Notes under the pieces: generated by a model
What the model was told of the DNA's origin: nothing
Databases searched by the model: none
The model's input: the letters and a program-made list of their open reading frames with translations, nothing else
Made by a program: the position numbers and the translations under genes
In this document: positions 43,261-51,483 of the stretch, one piece after another
How the letters are laid out: each line of letters opens with the position of its first letter
Position numbering within the stretch: position 1 is the stretch's first letter
Source: Nocardia xishanensis NBRC 101358
Lineage (GTDB): Bacteria; Actinomycetota; Actinomycetes; Mycobacteriales; Mycobacteriaceae
Direction: 5' to 3'
Assembly (NCBI RefSeq): GCF_001613365.1
Contig: NZ_BDCF01000007.1
Span: 18,339-82,338, forward strand
DNA: 64,000 nucleotides

Positions 43261-45558
43261 TCATTCCAGCAGCGCGACCGACGCGATCCGGTGCAACGTG
43301 AAGTGCCGGACCGCGCCCGTCACCGGGTCCAGCGCGTCGAGCTGTCCGTTGCCGACCTTCAACGGCTCGACGACGCGCTGTGACGCGACGCCGGAGGCGT
43401 CGACATACCCGATGTTCACCGGCCGCCGCACTCGCGCCGCCAATTGCAGCAGCGCGAGGGTGGCGGCCGTGCTGGTTCTGGTGCCGTCCGTGCGCACCGA
43501 CTGGCCTGCGCGGGCGCTGGCCGCGCGCTCGCCCGCCCTGAGCTCGGCGACGAGCAGTTCCAGCTGTTCGGTGCTCGGCGGCGTCGGCCGATAGGCCTGG
43601 CGCGCGTTCGGGCGCACCGAGATGCGGGCGCCACGCCTGCGCAGATCGACGATCGCGCCCGCCGAATCCTCGCCCGCGGGCGCGAAACCGGCCGCGCGCA
43701 GCTGTTCGAGCACCTCGCCCAGCGGCGCCTGCGAAATCGCGACCGTCGGGGCCACCGCGCGCAGCGCCAGCGCGGACGCGACCGGGGCGGCGAGCACCTG
43801 GGCGAGCAGCGTCGGGTCGTCGCTGCGCACGAACGACTGCGCCATGCCCGCCCGCAGCCTGCCGTGCCTGCGGGCCACGTCATCGATGAGATAGGTCAGC
43901 GCCTGCGGGATCGGCGTGCGGGAATGCGTGGCGAACAGCGTGTGCAGCTCGGCAGCCGTGAGCCCGGCGTCGAGGGCGCGGCGCACCGAGTCCTCGCCGA
44001 TTCGGTAAACCGTTGCCGCACCGGCCGATTCGACGTCGGCGACGAGAGCGACCCGCTGCTGGAGCTCGGCCGTCAGCGGGCCGGGCGCGATCACCGTCAG
44101 GTCGGCCTGCACCAGCACGTGATCGACCGGGGCCGGCAGCGCCGCCTCCATGGCGACCTCGGCGTCGGCCGCGCTGGTCACCCCGCCGTGCAGCAGCGCG
44201 CGGGCGGGCGACCCGAGCGCGCCGCGTCCGACGAGACCCACCTCGGCTGCCTCGCGCACGGTGTTCTCCACCGCCTCGCGCCGGAAGTGCCTGCGCCTGC
44301 GCGGCTGCCGCCAGGCGAGGAGGCGGCCGATGTCGGCGGGGTCGACGGCGGCGCCGGACGGATACTCGGCGAGCAGTTCGAGCACGGCGCGGCGGTCGCG
44401 CGGCGCGGTCGGGGTGCGCAGCTCGAGGGAGAGCGCGGCCAGCGGCTTGTCGTTGGCGTCGCGCATGCCGATCATCCACGGCATCCGGTCCAGGTCGAGC
44501 CACACCATGGCGAGCACCGTCCAGCGGCGGGCGGGCGGGCCGTCCAGCCAGCCGTCGGCGGCGGGGGTCGGCGCCCAGAAGTCGTCCACGGAGTCGTAAT
44601 CCGGCGGCGGGTCCGGCTGCCCCTTCTCGATGAGCTTCGCGGCAGCAAGCAGCTCCACGAGCAGACCCGCCCTCATCTCGTCGACGCCCGTCTGCTTGGC
44701 GATGCGGCGCAGCTCCCGCACGCCGAGCCCGCCCGCGCGCAGGGCTGGTGCGGGCGCTTGCCCGAGCGCCTCCAGGATGTCGGTGCAGTGGCGCAGCAGC
44801 TCACCCACCTCGCCCGCGGCGACGGCGTTCACATCGGCGGGGGCGTGCTTGGTCAGCTCCGGCTTCGGTGGCATGAGGGCATGCGGGTGGGTCACCGGCT
44901 CGCGGCGCAGCACCTGGCCCACGGTGATCGGCAGCTCGACGGTCTCGTCGTCGACGCGGTGCAACAGCCGACGGGCGAGCAGCTGCTGCACCGGACGGTC
45001 GGGGGGAGTGCCCGGTGCGGCGTCCCTGGTGCGGCCGCGCGGACCGGTGCTCGCCAGCTTCTCGAGCAATGCGCGTTCGGCGGGGGCGATCTCGGCCAGC
45101 GCCGCGACGCTCTCGGCCTCGGTGAGCGCGTCGGGCAGTTCGGTGCTGCTGCCCATCGGCCATGGCAGCGCCTCGGCCGCGGCGGCGACCAGGTGCAGGT
45201 CGTCACGGTCGAGCCAGACCAGCGCGCGGGCGGTCAGCCGTTCGAGCGACTCCTCGATCGCGGCCTTGGTCGCGCGTCCTTTCAGTTGCGCGTGCAACGC
45301 CTTGCGGGTCAGCGGCGCGCTGTCGCCCGGCGCTCGCGTAGCGCCGTGCACCGCAAGCGTTTCCACGAGGGCGAAATCGAGGGTGTTCAGATCGTCGGTG
45401 GCGCGCAGCACGGAAGCGCGCTGTTCGGCCCTCGCCGCGAGCACCGTCATCGAAGACGGCAGCGGCACGGCGAGATCGGGCCGCAATTGCAGCAGGTGCA
45501 CCAGTTGGTCGTCGCTGCGCGCACCGAGCCACGCGGCAAGGGCACTGGTCACGGTCAT
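43261..45558 (-). CDS. XPB-associated helicase-C/WYL-domain protein (Rv0862c-like)
   Basis: This 765-residue protein has an N-terminal half of winged-helix-like repeats (SLERLTARALVWLDRDDLHLV; ERALLEKLASTGPRGRT), a middle helicase conserved C-terminal/XPB-associated segment (VDHVLVQADLTVIAPGPLTAEL...LRAGFAPAGED) and a WYL-like C-terminus (RRPVNIGYVDASGVASQRVVEPL). In mycobacteria the homologue Rv0862c is next to the XPB helicase Rv0861c; here seven features lie between them. No ATPase motif is present, so it may be a partner or regulator of XPB. TACTCT ends 7 bp before the ATG, suggesting a leaderless mRNA. Confidence 0.85.
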   Translation of the reverse strand: MTVTSALAAWLGARSDDQLVHLLQLRPDLAVPLPSSMTVLAARAEQRASVLRATDDLNTLDFALVETLAVHGATRAPGDSAPLTRKALHAQLKGRATKAAIEESLERLTARALVWLDRDDLHLVAAAAEALPWPMGSSTELPDALTEAESVAALAEIAPAERALLEKLASTGPRGRTRDAAPGTPPDRPVQQLLARRLLHRVDDETVELPITVGQVLRREPVTHPHALMPPKPELTKHAPADVNAVAAGEVGELLRHCTDILEALGQAPAPALRAGGLGVRELRRIAKQTGVDEMRAGLLVELLAAAKLIEKGQPDPPPDYDSVDDFWAPTPAADGWLDGPPARRWTVLAMVWLDLDRMPWMIGMRDANDKPLAALSLELRTPTAPRDRRAVLELLAEYPSGAAVDPADIGRLLAWRQPRRRRHFRREAVENTVREAAEVGLVGRGALGSPARALLHGGVTSAADAEVAMEAALPAPVDHVLVQADLTVIAPGPLTAELQQRVALVADVESAGAATVYRIGEDSVRRALDAGLTAAELHTLFATHSRTPIPQALTYLIDDVARRHGRLRAGMAQSFVRSDDPTLLAQVLAAPVASALALRAVAPTVAISQAPLGEVLEQLRAAGFAPAGEDSAGAIVDLRRRGARISVRPNARQAYRPTPPSTEQLELLVAELRAGERAASARAGQSVRTDGTRTSTAATLALLQLAARVRRPVNIGYVDASGVASQRVVEPLKVGNGQLDALDPVTGAVRHFTLHRIASVALLE

Positions 45559-45666
45559 CCGATCCAGAGTAGTGCGCAGACTCGCCGATCGCCGGTCCAG
45601 GACACCCGATCCCCTCGCCTACGCCCCGCCACTCCCTCTCCGGACACTCCTGCCCCCGTAGCCCGC

Positions 45667-45915
45667 CGATATGCCCTAGGCAACGACAGATTTCGCACGG
45701 CCCGGGTAACTCGCCAGGGACGGCTAACCCAGCCCCCTTCCTCCCCGCCGGCCGCCACACCACCCTGCTCTCACCCGAATCCGGCTGCTCCATCGCAGGA
45801 CATCCCGTTAGCCGCTGGCGATAACCGATATACCCGACGCACCGCCGGATCTCGCACGGCCCGGATAACTCACCGGGTACGGGCTAACCCAGCCCCTTCC
45901 TACCCGCCGGCCACC
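45667..45915. repeat. Imperfect ~90-bp direct repeat, 159 bp apart
   Basis: Copy A (about 45667-45757) and copy B (about 45826-45915) share long blocks such as TCGCACGGCCCGG, GGCTAACCCAGCCCC, CTTCCT and CCCGCCGGCC with scattered changes. The whole 45559-45993 stretch has no credible gene. Function is unknown; it could be an old duplication of a regulatory or repeat element. Confidence 0.7.
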
Positions 45916-45993
45916 GACGCCAGAAAGCCCCGCACCCGAGTCTGGCCTTAGGCGCGGAGATGCGGGGGAGGCGGGGGGAGCTAGCATGAGGGC

Positions 45994-46182
45994 GTGGTGA
46001 ACAAATCTAAGAAACCCTATGTCGACAACGGTTGGCCCCAGGTGGCCGATGGTGATCACGCGGTCACCGAGCTCTCGTCGACCCGTTCCGGTGGACTGTC
46101 GCCTTACGGCGAGGACACCGAGTTCCCGGTCCCGGCCGAGCAGCTGGCCTACGTGCATCCCCAAACGGTGATCAACCGCTGA
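45994..46182 (+). CDS. Small conserved-looking hypothetical protein (62 aa)
   Basis: This is a 62-residue protein (GTG at 45994 or 45997) with [11 protein letters not shown] near the start and [19 protein letters not shown] near the end, highly polar and without a membrane segment. TAGCAT lies 6 bp before 45994, so the transcript is probably leaderless. Its position between the XPB-associated gene and rpf matches Rv0863 of M. tuberculosis. The function is unknown. Confidence 0.75.
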   Translation: MVNKSKKPYVDNGWPQVADGDHAVTELSSTRSGGLSPYGEDTEFPVPAEQLAYVHPQTVINR

Positions 46183-46206
46183 TCTCGCCGATCACGGCCG
46201 TAGGTA

Positions 46207-46250
46207 CGAACAAGGCCCCCGCATCCTCGTTGATGCGGGGGCCTTGTTCG
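46207..46250. terminator. Bidirectional terminator before rpf
   Basis: A perfect 19-bp stem (46207-46225 with 46232-46250) closed by CTCGTT lies between two convergent genes. Confidence 0.85.
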
Positions 46251-46265
46251 TGAACGGGGCGAAGA

Positions 46266-46898
46266 TCAGGAGGGCAGCAGGCCCTTGTTCGCCTCGTAGA
46301 AGTTCACGACCGTGGGGTCGAGGGTCACGCCATTCGCCTTGGCGGCATTGAAGAAATCGAGTGCGGGCTGCGGGATCTGCACGCCCTGCTGCTGCACCGC
46401 GGCGATGGCGCGGTCGACGGCCTGGAAGATCTCCTGGTTGGCGTCGGCGGCCTGCACCTGCTGCGGGGCGGACGGCTCGGGGTTCCAGCGCGGGGTCTCG
46501 GCGGTGGACGGAGCGCTGCGCTGGGAAGGGGAGCTCTTGAGGCCGAGCTTGGCCGAGCACGAGGGCCAAGCGCCCCAGCCCTGCGAGGCAAGGACCTTCT
46601 CGGCGACGACGATCTGCTCTTCGCGGCTGGCCTGGTTGGCGGTGGCCGCGTACTCCTGGCCGCCGTGGGAATTCCACGTGCTCGGGGAGAACTGCAGGCC
46701 GCCCTGGAAACCGTTGCCGGTGTTGATGCCCCAGTTGCCGCCTGCTTCGCACTGCGCGAGGCGATCCCAGTCGGAGTCGGGAGCCGCGCTGGCGTTTCCA
46801 GCGAGGGCCACACCTGCGGTACCGAAGATCGCGCCGGTGACGGCGACCTTGGCTACGGTGCGCCCGGTGGAGGTCGGCTTGCGATGGCGTCCACTCAT
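46266..46898 (-). CDS. rpfA: Resuscitation-promoting factor (RpfA-like transglycosylase)
   Basis: This secreted muralytic enzyme of 210 residues cuts peptidoglycan and helps dormant or dividing cells grow. A Sec signal with an Arg/Lys-rich start (SGRHRKPTSTGRTVAKVAV) ends NASA|AP. The Rpf domain (about 40-120) has the catalytic Glu in LAQCEAGGNWGINTGNGFQGG and the two Cys (CEAGG, WPSCSA). A Pro/Ser/Gln-rich linker and a short helical tail follow. Synteny with Rv0867c supports rpfA, although the mycobacterial protein has a long PA-rich tail that is absent here. A candidate riboswitch and CRP site lie upstream. Confidence 0.88.
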   Translation of the reverse strand: MSGRHRKPTSTGRTVAKVAVTGAIFGTAGVALAGNASAAPDSDWDRLAQCEAGGNWGINTGNGFQGGLQFSPSTWNSHGGQEYAATANQASREEQIVVAEKVLASQGWGAWPSCSAKLGLKSSPSQRSAPSTAETPRWNPEPSAPQQVQAADANQEIFQAVDRAIAAVQQQGVQIPQPALDFFNAAKANGVTLDPTVVNFYEANKGLLPS

Positions 46899-46904
46899 AT
46901 CGGG

Positions 46905-47090
46905 TGTCTTCCTCTCGTCCGCACCTGCGAGGTTTCGCTCGGGTTCGGACTGAGAGGTCGTCCGTCCCGCCCCCGCCCCTGTATTCCGTCGGGGTCCGGT
47001 ACCCGCGGGGCGAGGTTCGGTGCGGCGGGCCGGTGGTGCCGGGTGTCCCCGGCTGGGATAGACCGTACGTCGATCGCCGCGAAAAATCAC
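46905..47090 (-). promoter_or_regulatory. Candidate c-di-AMP (ydaO-type) riboswitch in the rpf leader
   Basis: The 5' region of rpf on the minus strand is long and structured. Near its 3' end it reads CCGAACCCGAGCGAAACC then TCGCAGGTGCGG and GAGAGGAAGA, which parallels the CCGAACCCGtcagctAACCcggtAGGCGG block and purine tail of actinobacterial ydaO/c-di-AMP riboswitches that precede rpf genes. A second CCGAACC occurs earlier. The match was made by eye and the full fold was not verified. Confidence 0.5.
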
Positions 47091-47219
47091 TATTTGGTAA
47101 CCGGCGTGTACCCGTCGGTCTCGAACTGGTCTCGGCGGGTGCGAAATCCCTTCCGCGCAGCTAGAGGCGGCGTCGTGCACACGGTTCCCGCCCGTTGCCG
47201 GTCCGTGACCCGCCTGGAA

Positions 47220-47235
47220 TGTGACGAGGATCACA
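47220..47235. promoter_or_regulatory. CRP-type binding site upstream of rpf
   Basis: TGTGACGAGGATCACA is a perfect TGTGA-N6-TCACA palindrome. It lies about 320 bp upstream of the rpf ATG, beyond the riboswitch-like leader. CRP (Rv3676) controls rpfA in M. tuberculosis, which supports the assignment. Confidence 0.75.
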
Positions 47236-47277
47236 CAGGTGAGTGAGTAACGAACCGCTCGGGTAAGCAGTTGCCGG

Positions 47278-47520
47278 TCATCTGGACCTGCGGCCGGACC
47301 AGAGCGCGAACACCAGTGCGCAAAGGAAGCCGACGGGCGTCAGCATCGCGAGCAGATACAGCCACAGCCCTGGCCGCCCATCGGTGAGTATCGGCGTCAG
47401 GAAGATCGCGATGATGGCCAGCAATCCGATCGCGAACAGGCCGAGCGCGAGCTTCAACAACCAATCTCCGGCGCGGCGCGGCGAGCTGCTCGGCGGCGGC
47501 GGTACGGGAGGGTTCGTCAC
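47278..47520 (-). CDS. Small membrane protein (80 aa)
   Basis: A GTG at 47520 gives VTNPPVPPPP followed by two hydrophobic helices (LALGLFAIGLLAIIAIFL and LWLYLLAMLTPVGFLCALVFAL) and a basic tail SGRRSR. TACCGT ends 6 bp before this GTG, supporting a leaderless start; an ATG at 47559 would add 13 residues. It is at the position of Rv0870c. The function is unknown. Confidence 0.7.
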   Translation of the reverse strand: MTNPPVPPPPSSSPRRAGDWLLKLALGLFAIGLLAIIAIFLTPILTDGRPGLWLYLLAMLTPVGFLCALVFALWSGRRSR

Positions 47521-47713
47521 CTCTCGACGGTAAAACTGATGTGCTTCGGTTATCGCCACCGGGGTAGACTCGATGACAATCGCGTCCTACAAGCTTGTGG
47601 GGCGCGTTCTTTTCGCAAACTGACAGGAGCTGCTCCCGGCGGAATTCGCCGCGCAGTTTCGAGCAGACGGGTGTGCTCGGACCGACCGGGTCCGGGTTTC
47701 GAATGATGAACGG

Positions 47714-48148
47714 GTGAGCGCAGTGCCGACCGGCAGGGTGAAGTGGTACGACGTCGAAAAGGGCTTCGGCTTCCTTTCCCAGGACGAGGGTGAGGACGTC
47801 TACGTCCGCTCGTCCGCGCTGCCCGACGGTGTCGAAGGCCTGAAGCCCGGGCAGCGTGTCGAATTCGGCATGGCCGCGGGCCGCCGCGGTCCGCAGGCGT
47901 TGAGCCTCAAGCTGCTCGAGGCGCCGCCGTCGGTGCGCCAGGGCCAGGAGCGCGAGCGCAATACCCGCAAGGAGCCCGCGGGCCCGCGCCGCACACCCGA
48001 CGAGCTGCACGGGATGGTCGAGGACATGATCACCCTGCTGGAGACCAAGGTTCAGCCGGACCTGCGCAAGGGCCGCTACCCGGATCGCAAGTCCGCGCGG
48101 ACCATTTCCGAGGTCGTCCGCGCCGTGGCGCGCGAGCTCGACCACTGA
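47714..48148 (+). CDS. cspB: Cold-shock-domain protein CspB
   Basis: This is a 144-residue protein. The cold-shock domain (about 1-66) has RNP1 KGFGFL and RNP2 DVYVRSSAL and binds single-stranded RNA/DNA. A C-terminal extension of about 75 residues ([26 protein letters not shown]) is typical of the mycobacterial CspB (Rv0871) and not of short CspA-type proteins. AATGAT lies 6 bp before the GTG, so the mRNA is probably leaderless. Confidence 0.9.
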   Translation: MSAVPTGRVKWYDVEKGFGFLSQDEGEDVYVRSSALPDGVEGLKPGQRVEFGMAAGRRGPQALSLKLLEAPPSVRQGQERERNTRKEPAGPRRTPDELHGMVEDMITLLETKVQPDLRKGRYPDRKSARTISEVVRAVARELDH

Positions 48149-48190
48149 CGGTCGCTCGCTTTCTCGCGACGAGCCGATCTCTGTCGTGAC

Positions 48191-48226
48191 CGATCCGCCG
48201 GGAGGCCTTGTGCGCCCGGCGGATCG
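48191..48226. terminator. Bidirectional terminator after cspB
   Basis: A perfect 11-bp stem (48192-48202 with 48215-48225) with a 12-nt loop lies between convergent genes. Confidence 0.7.
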
Positions 48227-48231
48227 AGCGT

Positions 48232-48762
48232 TCAGGCCGTGCGGATCGACCAGGCGGCGTGCGGAACGGTTGTCTCCCGGCCGTTCTCGTCGATCGCGGG
48301 CACCGGCAGCTGCAATTCCACACCGATGAGCCGGAGTTCCGGCAGCGGGCGCGAATCGATGGTCAGCGCGAGCGCGCCATCGGGGTAGTCGTTGTGGCTG
48401 ATGACGCGATCGACCACATCGCCGTTGGGCAGCGCGTAGACCAGCTGCGCCAGCCACGGCGCGTCGGCGATCGAGCGGGGCAGCGACAGTTGCAGCGGAT
48501 AGCCGGGAGGCACTTCGAGATCGATGGATTCGCCACCGCGGCAATTGGACAGGTCGAGCTGATCCTCGCCGACGATCCTGATGTCGCAGTACTGGTACGG
48601 CGGCACGGTGACCGACCTGCCGTGCGCGTAGGCGGTGATCTCGGGGTCGTGGTCGGGCGCGTTGCGCACCGTCACGGTCACCACGACGGCGACCGCGGCG
48701 GCGACCAGCAACAGCGCGCCCGCGGACAGCGCGGCGATGGTGCGGCCAGTGAGCTTGTTCAC
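48232..48762 (-). CDS. DUF2771-like exported or membrane-anchored protein
   Basis: This 176-residue protein has one N-terminal membrane helix (TIAALSAGALLLVAAAVAVVVTV) and an outside domain with two Cys (YQYCDIRIVGEDQLDLSNC) and LPRSIADAPWLAQLVYALPNG. This fits DUF2771, as annotated next to the MFS gene in Nocardia and mycobacteria (Rv0875c). Its GTG start overlaps the MFS stop codon by 4 bp, so the two are translated together and the protein may be an accessory of that transporter. Confidence 0.8.
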   Translation of the reverse strand: MNKLTGRTIAALSAGALLLVAAAVAVVVTVTVRNAPDHDPEITAYAHGRSVTVPPYQYCDIRIVGEDQLDLSNCRGGESIDLEVPPGYPLQLSLPRSIADAPWLAQLVYALPNGDVVDRVISHNDYPDGALALTIDSRPLPELRLIGVELQLPVPAIDENGRETTVPHAAWSIRTA

Positions 48763-50603
48763 CAGATCGGATCTCCCGTTTCTCGTTGGATGCTGTCGCC
48801 GTGCGGTTTACGCGCCACGGGCACTTCCTGTTCCGCGTGCTGCGGCCGGTTCCCGCCGAGGCCGGGCAACAGCGAATGACCGCGATAGCTGACGAAGGTC
48901 TGGATCAGTCCGAGCACGAGTATTCCCGAGACGACCGCGAAGCCCTTCCAGTAGTCGGTCGGCAGCAGCACGCCTGCCGCGCCGCCGACCACCCAGCTCA
49001 GCTGGAGCACGGTCTCCGAGCGGCCGAATCCGGACGCGATCGACTCGGGCGGCAGGTCGTCCTGAATCGACGCGTCCAAGGACACTTTCGCCAGCGCGCT
49101 CGCGCCCGCCGCGACGAGGGTGGCCACGGCCGCGCCGAGCAGGTTGTCGGCGAAGATCGCGAAGATCGCGACCCCGGTGCACGCGGCGGTGCAGCCGAGC
49201 ACGATGAGCGATGGCCTGCCGAGCGCGAGGCGGGCGCCGGTGGCGTTGCCCGCGAAGTTGCCGATCGCGGCCGCCGCGCCGACCGCGCCGAGCATCGCCG
49301 CCTGCTGCGCGGGCCGGTGCTCGGTCGCCTTGGCCACGAACGCCAAGTAGAAGGTCAGGAATCCGGTCAGCACGCGGATGGCGCTGTTGCCCCACAGCCC
49401 GGTCACCACGGCACGGCCGAGCGGCTGCCTGCGTTTACGCAGGGGCACCGCGGACGGCGTGCCCTCGCGCAGCACCTCGGTGTGCGCGTCGTCGCCGTGG
49501 TAACCCAGCGTCGCGGGCACCTCGCCCTCGGTCACCTCGACCCACCGCGGGATGCGCAGGCTCAGATAGGTGCCGGCGCCCGCGATCAGCACGGCGAGCA
49601 CGAGCGCGCCCGTCGAGCCCGCGATGGCCGCGAACAGCGCGGCTATGGCTCCCGCGCCGATGGTGCCGCCGACGAGACCGAAGACGGTGAGCCGGGAATT
49701 GGTGCGCACCAGGTCGATATCCGGTGGCAGCACGCGCGGCGTCACCGCGCTCTTGAGCACCGAGAACGACTTGCTGCCGATCATCATGCACAGCGCGAGC
49801 GGATAGAGCGCCCAGGTGTCGAACTGCAGGATCAGCACCACCGCGAGCACGGCGCGGGTGCCGAACGAGGTGGCCAGCGCCAGCCTGCGGCCGCGCTGGA
49901 GCCGGTCGAGCAGCGGACCGATCAGCGGCGCGATCACCGCGAACGGCGCGATCGTGATCAAGAGATACAGCGCGACCTTGGACTTGCTCTCCGCTGTCGC
50001 GCTGGCGAAGAACAGGGTGTTGGCCAACGCCACCGCGATCGCGGCGTCCAGCGCGAAGTTCGCCATGGTGGCGTAGGTCAGCGCGGTGAGGCCGGACTTG
50101 TCCGCGCCGTCGGCCTTGGCGGCGCGCTGGAAGGTGGCGATGCCCTTCTCGGTGAGTTCCTTGCCGCGCAGCGCGGCGACCCGGGTGACGGTCAGCTTGC
50201 GCGGAGTGCGCTGCTCGCTCGGTGGAGCGGCGGGTTCCTGGCGTACGGGCTCGGGCGGCGGGTCCTGCGCCTCGAAGCGCTTGGTGTCCGCGGGCTGCGC
50301 GGGCGCGTTCGGGAAGACGCGGCGCGGGTCCTTGTGGGTCGGCTCCCCGGGCGGACCGGGCCGGGCGGGAAGCTTTCGGGTCTGCCCCTGCGGGTCGGGC
50401 TCGGGCGGTGACGTCTTGCGCAAAGGGCCGAGTGGGCGGCGCCGCGGCGTGTTGCGGTTGGGATCGAGCGGCGGCAGCGGCCTGCGCCGGGGCGACCCGT
50501 TGGGCGGGGGATACCGGTCGTAGCCGGGATGCCGTTCGATCGGCGCTTCCTCGCCATCCCATGGACCACGCTCGGGACCGAAGGGATCGCGCGGAGTAGT
50601 CAC
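48759..50603 (-). CDS. MFS transporter with long disordered N-terminus
   Basis: This protein of 614 residues has about 165 cytoplasmic Pro/Arg-rich residues followed by 12 membrane helices (GLTALTYATMANFALDAAIAVALA onward). The loop LLDRLQRGRRLALATSFGTRAV between helices is the MFS A-motif region. It matches the position of Rv0876c, but the substrate is unknown. The GTG at 50603 follows GAGGG. It is transcribed with the DUF2771 gene. Confidence 0.85.
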   Translation of the reverse strand: MTTPRDPFGPERGPWDGEEAPIERHPGYDRYPPPNGSPRRRPLPPLDPNRNTPRRRPLGPLRKTSPPEPDPQGQTRKLPARPGPPGEPTHKDPRRVFPNAPAQPADTKRFEAQDPPPEPVRQEPAAPPSEQRTPRKLTVTRVAALRGKELTEKGIATFQRAAKADGADKSGLTALTYATMANFALDAAIAVALANTLFFASATAESKSKVALYLLITIAPFAVIAPLIGPLLDRLQRGRRLALATSFGTRAVLAVVLILQFDTWALYPLALCMMIGSKSFSVLKSAVTPRVLPPDIDLVRTNSRLTVFGLVGGTIGAGAIAALFAAIAGSTGALVLAVLIAGAGTYLSLRIPRWVEVTEGEVPATLGYHGDDAHTEVLREGTPSAVPLRKRRQPLGRAVVTGLWGNSAIRVLTGFLTFYLAFVAKATEHRPAQQAAMLGAVGAAAAIGNFAGNATGARLALGRPSLIVLGCTAACTGVAIFAIFADNLLGAAVATLVAAGASALAKVSLDASIQDDLPPESIASGFGRSETVLQLSWVVGGAAGVLLPTDYWKGFAVVSGILVLGLIQTFVSYRGHSLLPGLGGNRPQHAEQEVPVARKPHGDSIQRETGDPIW

Positions 50604-50692
50604 CCCTCAATTCTGTCGTACTGCGACGACAGGAACTCACCGGCGCTCCACGTTGCGGGGCGGAAGTGACGTTCCTCGCGTCCCGCTACGGC

Positions 50693-51466
50693 TCAGTCGG
50701 GCACGAAACGGACCTCGAACATGGTCGGCCAGTGTTTCCCGGTGATCAGGAAGCGGTCGGTGCCGGGCAGCTGGGCGATGCCGTTGAGCACGTCGGCGGT
50801 GGCGCGCTGCTCGCGAGTGAGTAGCGCGGAGGCGTCTGCGGCGCCGAGCACATGGCCGGAATCGGGGTCGATGCGCAGGATCCGGTTCGTCGGGTAGTCG
50901 TTGGCGTAGACCGAACCGTCCGCGGCGCAGTCGAGTTCGTTCAGGTGCGCGCGCCTGCTGTCCCGGAGGGTGACCGAACCGGTCGGCGCGAAGGTGACCG
51001 GATCGCGGAAGGTCAGTGTGTCCGTTCCGTCGCTCATGACCAACCGCCCGTCGCGGGTGCACAGCCCCCAGCCCTCGCCTCGGTACGGGGCCTGGGACCG
51101 GGTTTCGAGGGTGACCGGATCGCGGGCGAAGGCGACGCCGTGCTGCCAGGTCAACTGCCACAGCGTGTCGCCCGCCCTGGTGATTCCCTCGCCGAAATAC
51201 GGTTCCGGCAATTCCGCCCTGGCCAGCTCGGCGCCGGTGCGCAGATCGGTGGCGCGCACGGTGGAACGGCCGGTCATTCCGGTGCCTTCGTAGAGGACGT
51301 CGCCGTCCACCTCCAGCCCCTGCGTGAAGGCCTCCGGATCGTGCGGACGGACGCCGACGACCTCGATCCGCAGCCGCGGCGGCTCCGGCTCGGCGTCGCC
51401 GCAACCGCCCGTCAGGAGCGAACCGACCAGCACACCCATGGCCAACGCACGCCGATTCCGCTCCAT
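50693..51466 (-). CDS. Glutaminyl-peptide cyclotransferase-type beta-propeller lipoprotein
   Basis: This is a 257-residue protein. A short signal (RRALAMGVLVGSLLTGGC) suggests a lipoprotein with Cys22, though the lipobox is imperfect. The rest matches the glutamine cyclotransferase family: RPHDPEAFTQGLEVDGDVLYEGTGM, FGEGITRAGDTLWQLTW, EGWGLCTRDGRLVMSDGTDTL, HLNELDCADG-like, and NGIAQLPGTDRFLITGKHWPTMFEV. These enzymes turn N-terminal Gln into pyroglutamate on exported proteins. TACATT lies 7 bp before the ATG, pointing to a leaderless mRNA. It is divergent from the DUF3027 gene. Confidence 0.88.
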   Translation of the reverse strand: MERNRRALAMGVLVGSLLTGGCGDAEPEPPRLRIEVVGVRPHDPEAFTQGLEVDGDVLYEGTGMTGRSTVRATDLRTGAELARAELPEPYFGEGITRAGDTLWQLTWQHGVAFARDPVTLETRSQAPYRGEGWGLCTRDGRLVMSDGTDTLTFRDPVTFAPTGSVTLRDSRRAHLNELDCAADGSVYANDYPTNRILRIDPDSGHVLGAADASALLTREQRATADVLNGIAQLPGTDRFLITGKHWPTMFEVRFVPD

Positions 51467-51483
51467 ACGGCAAAATGTAGGCC

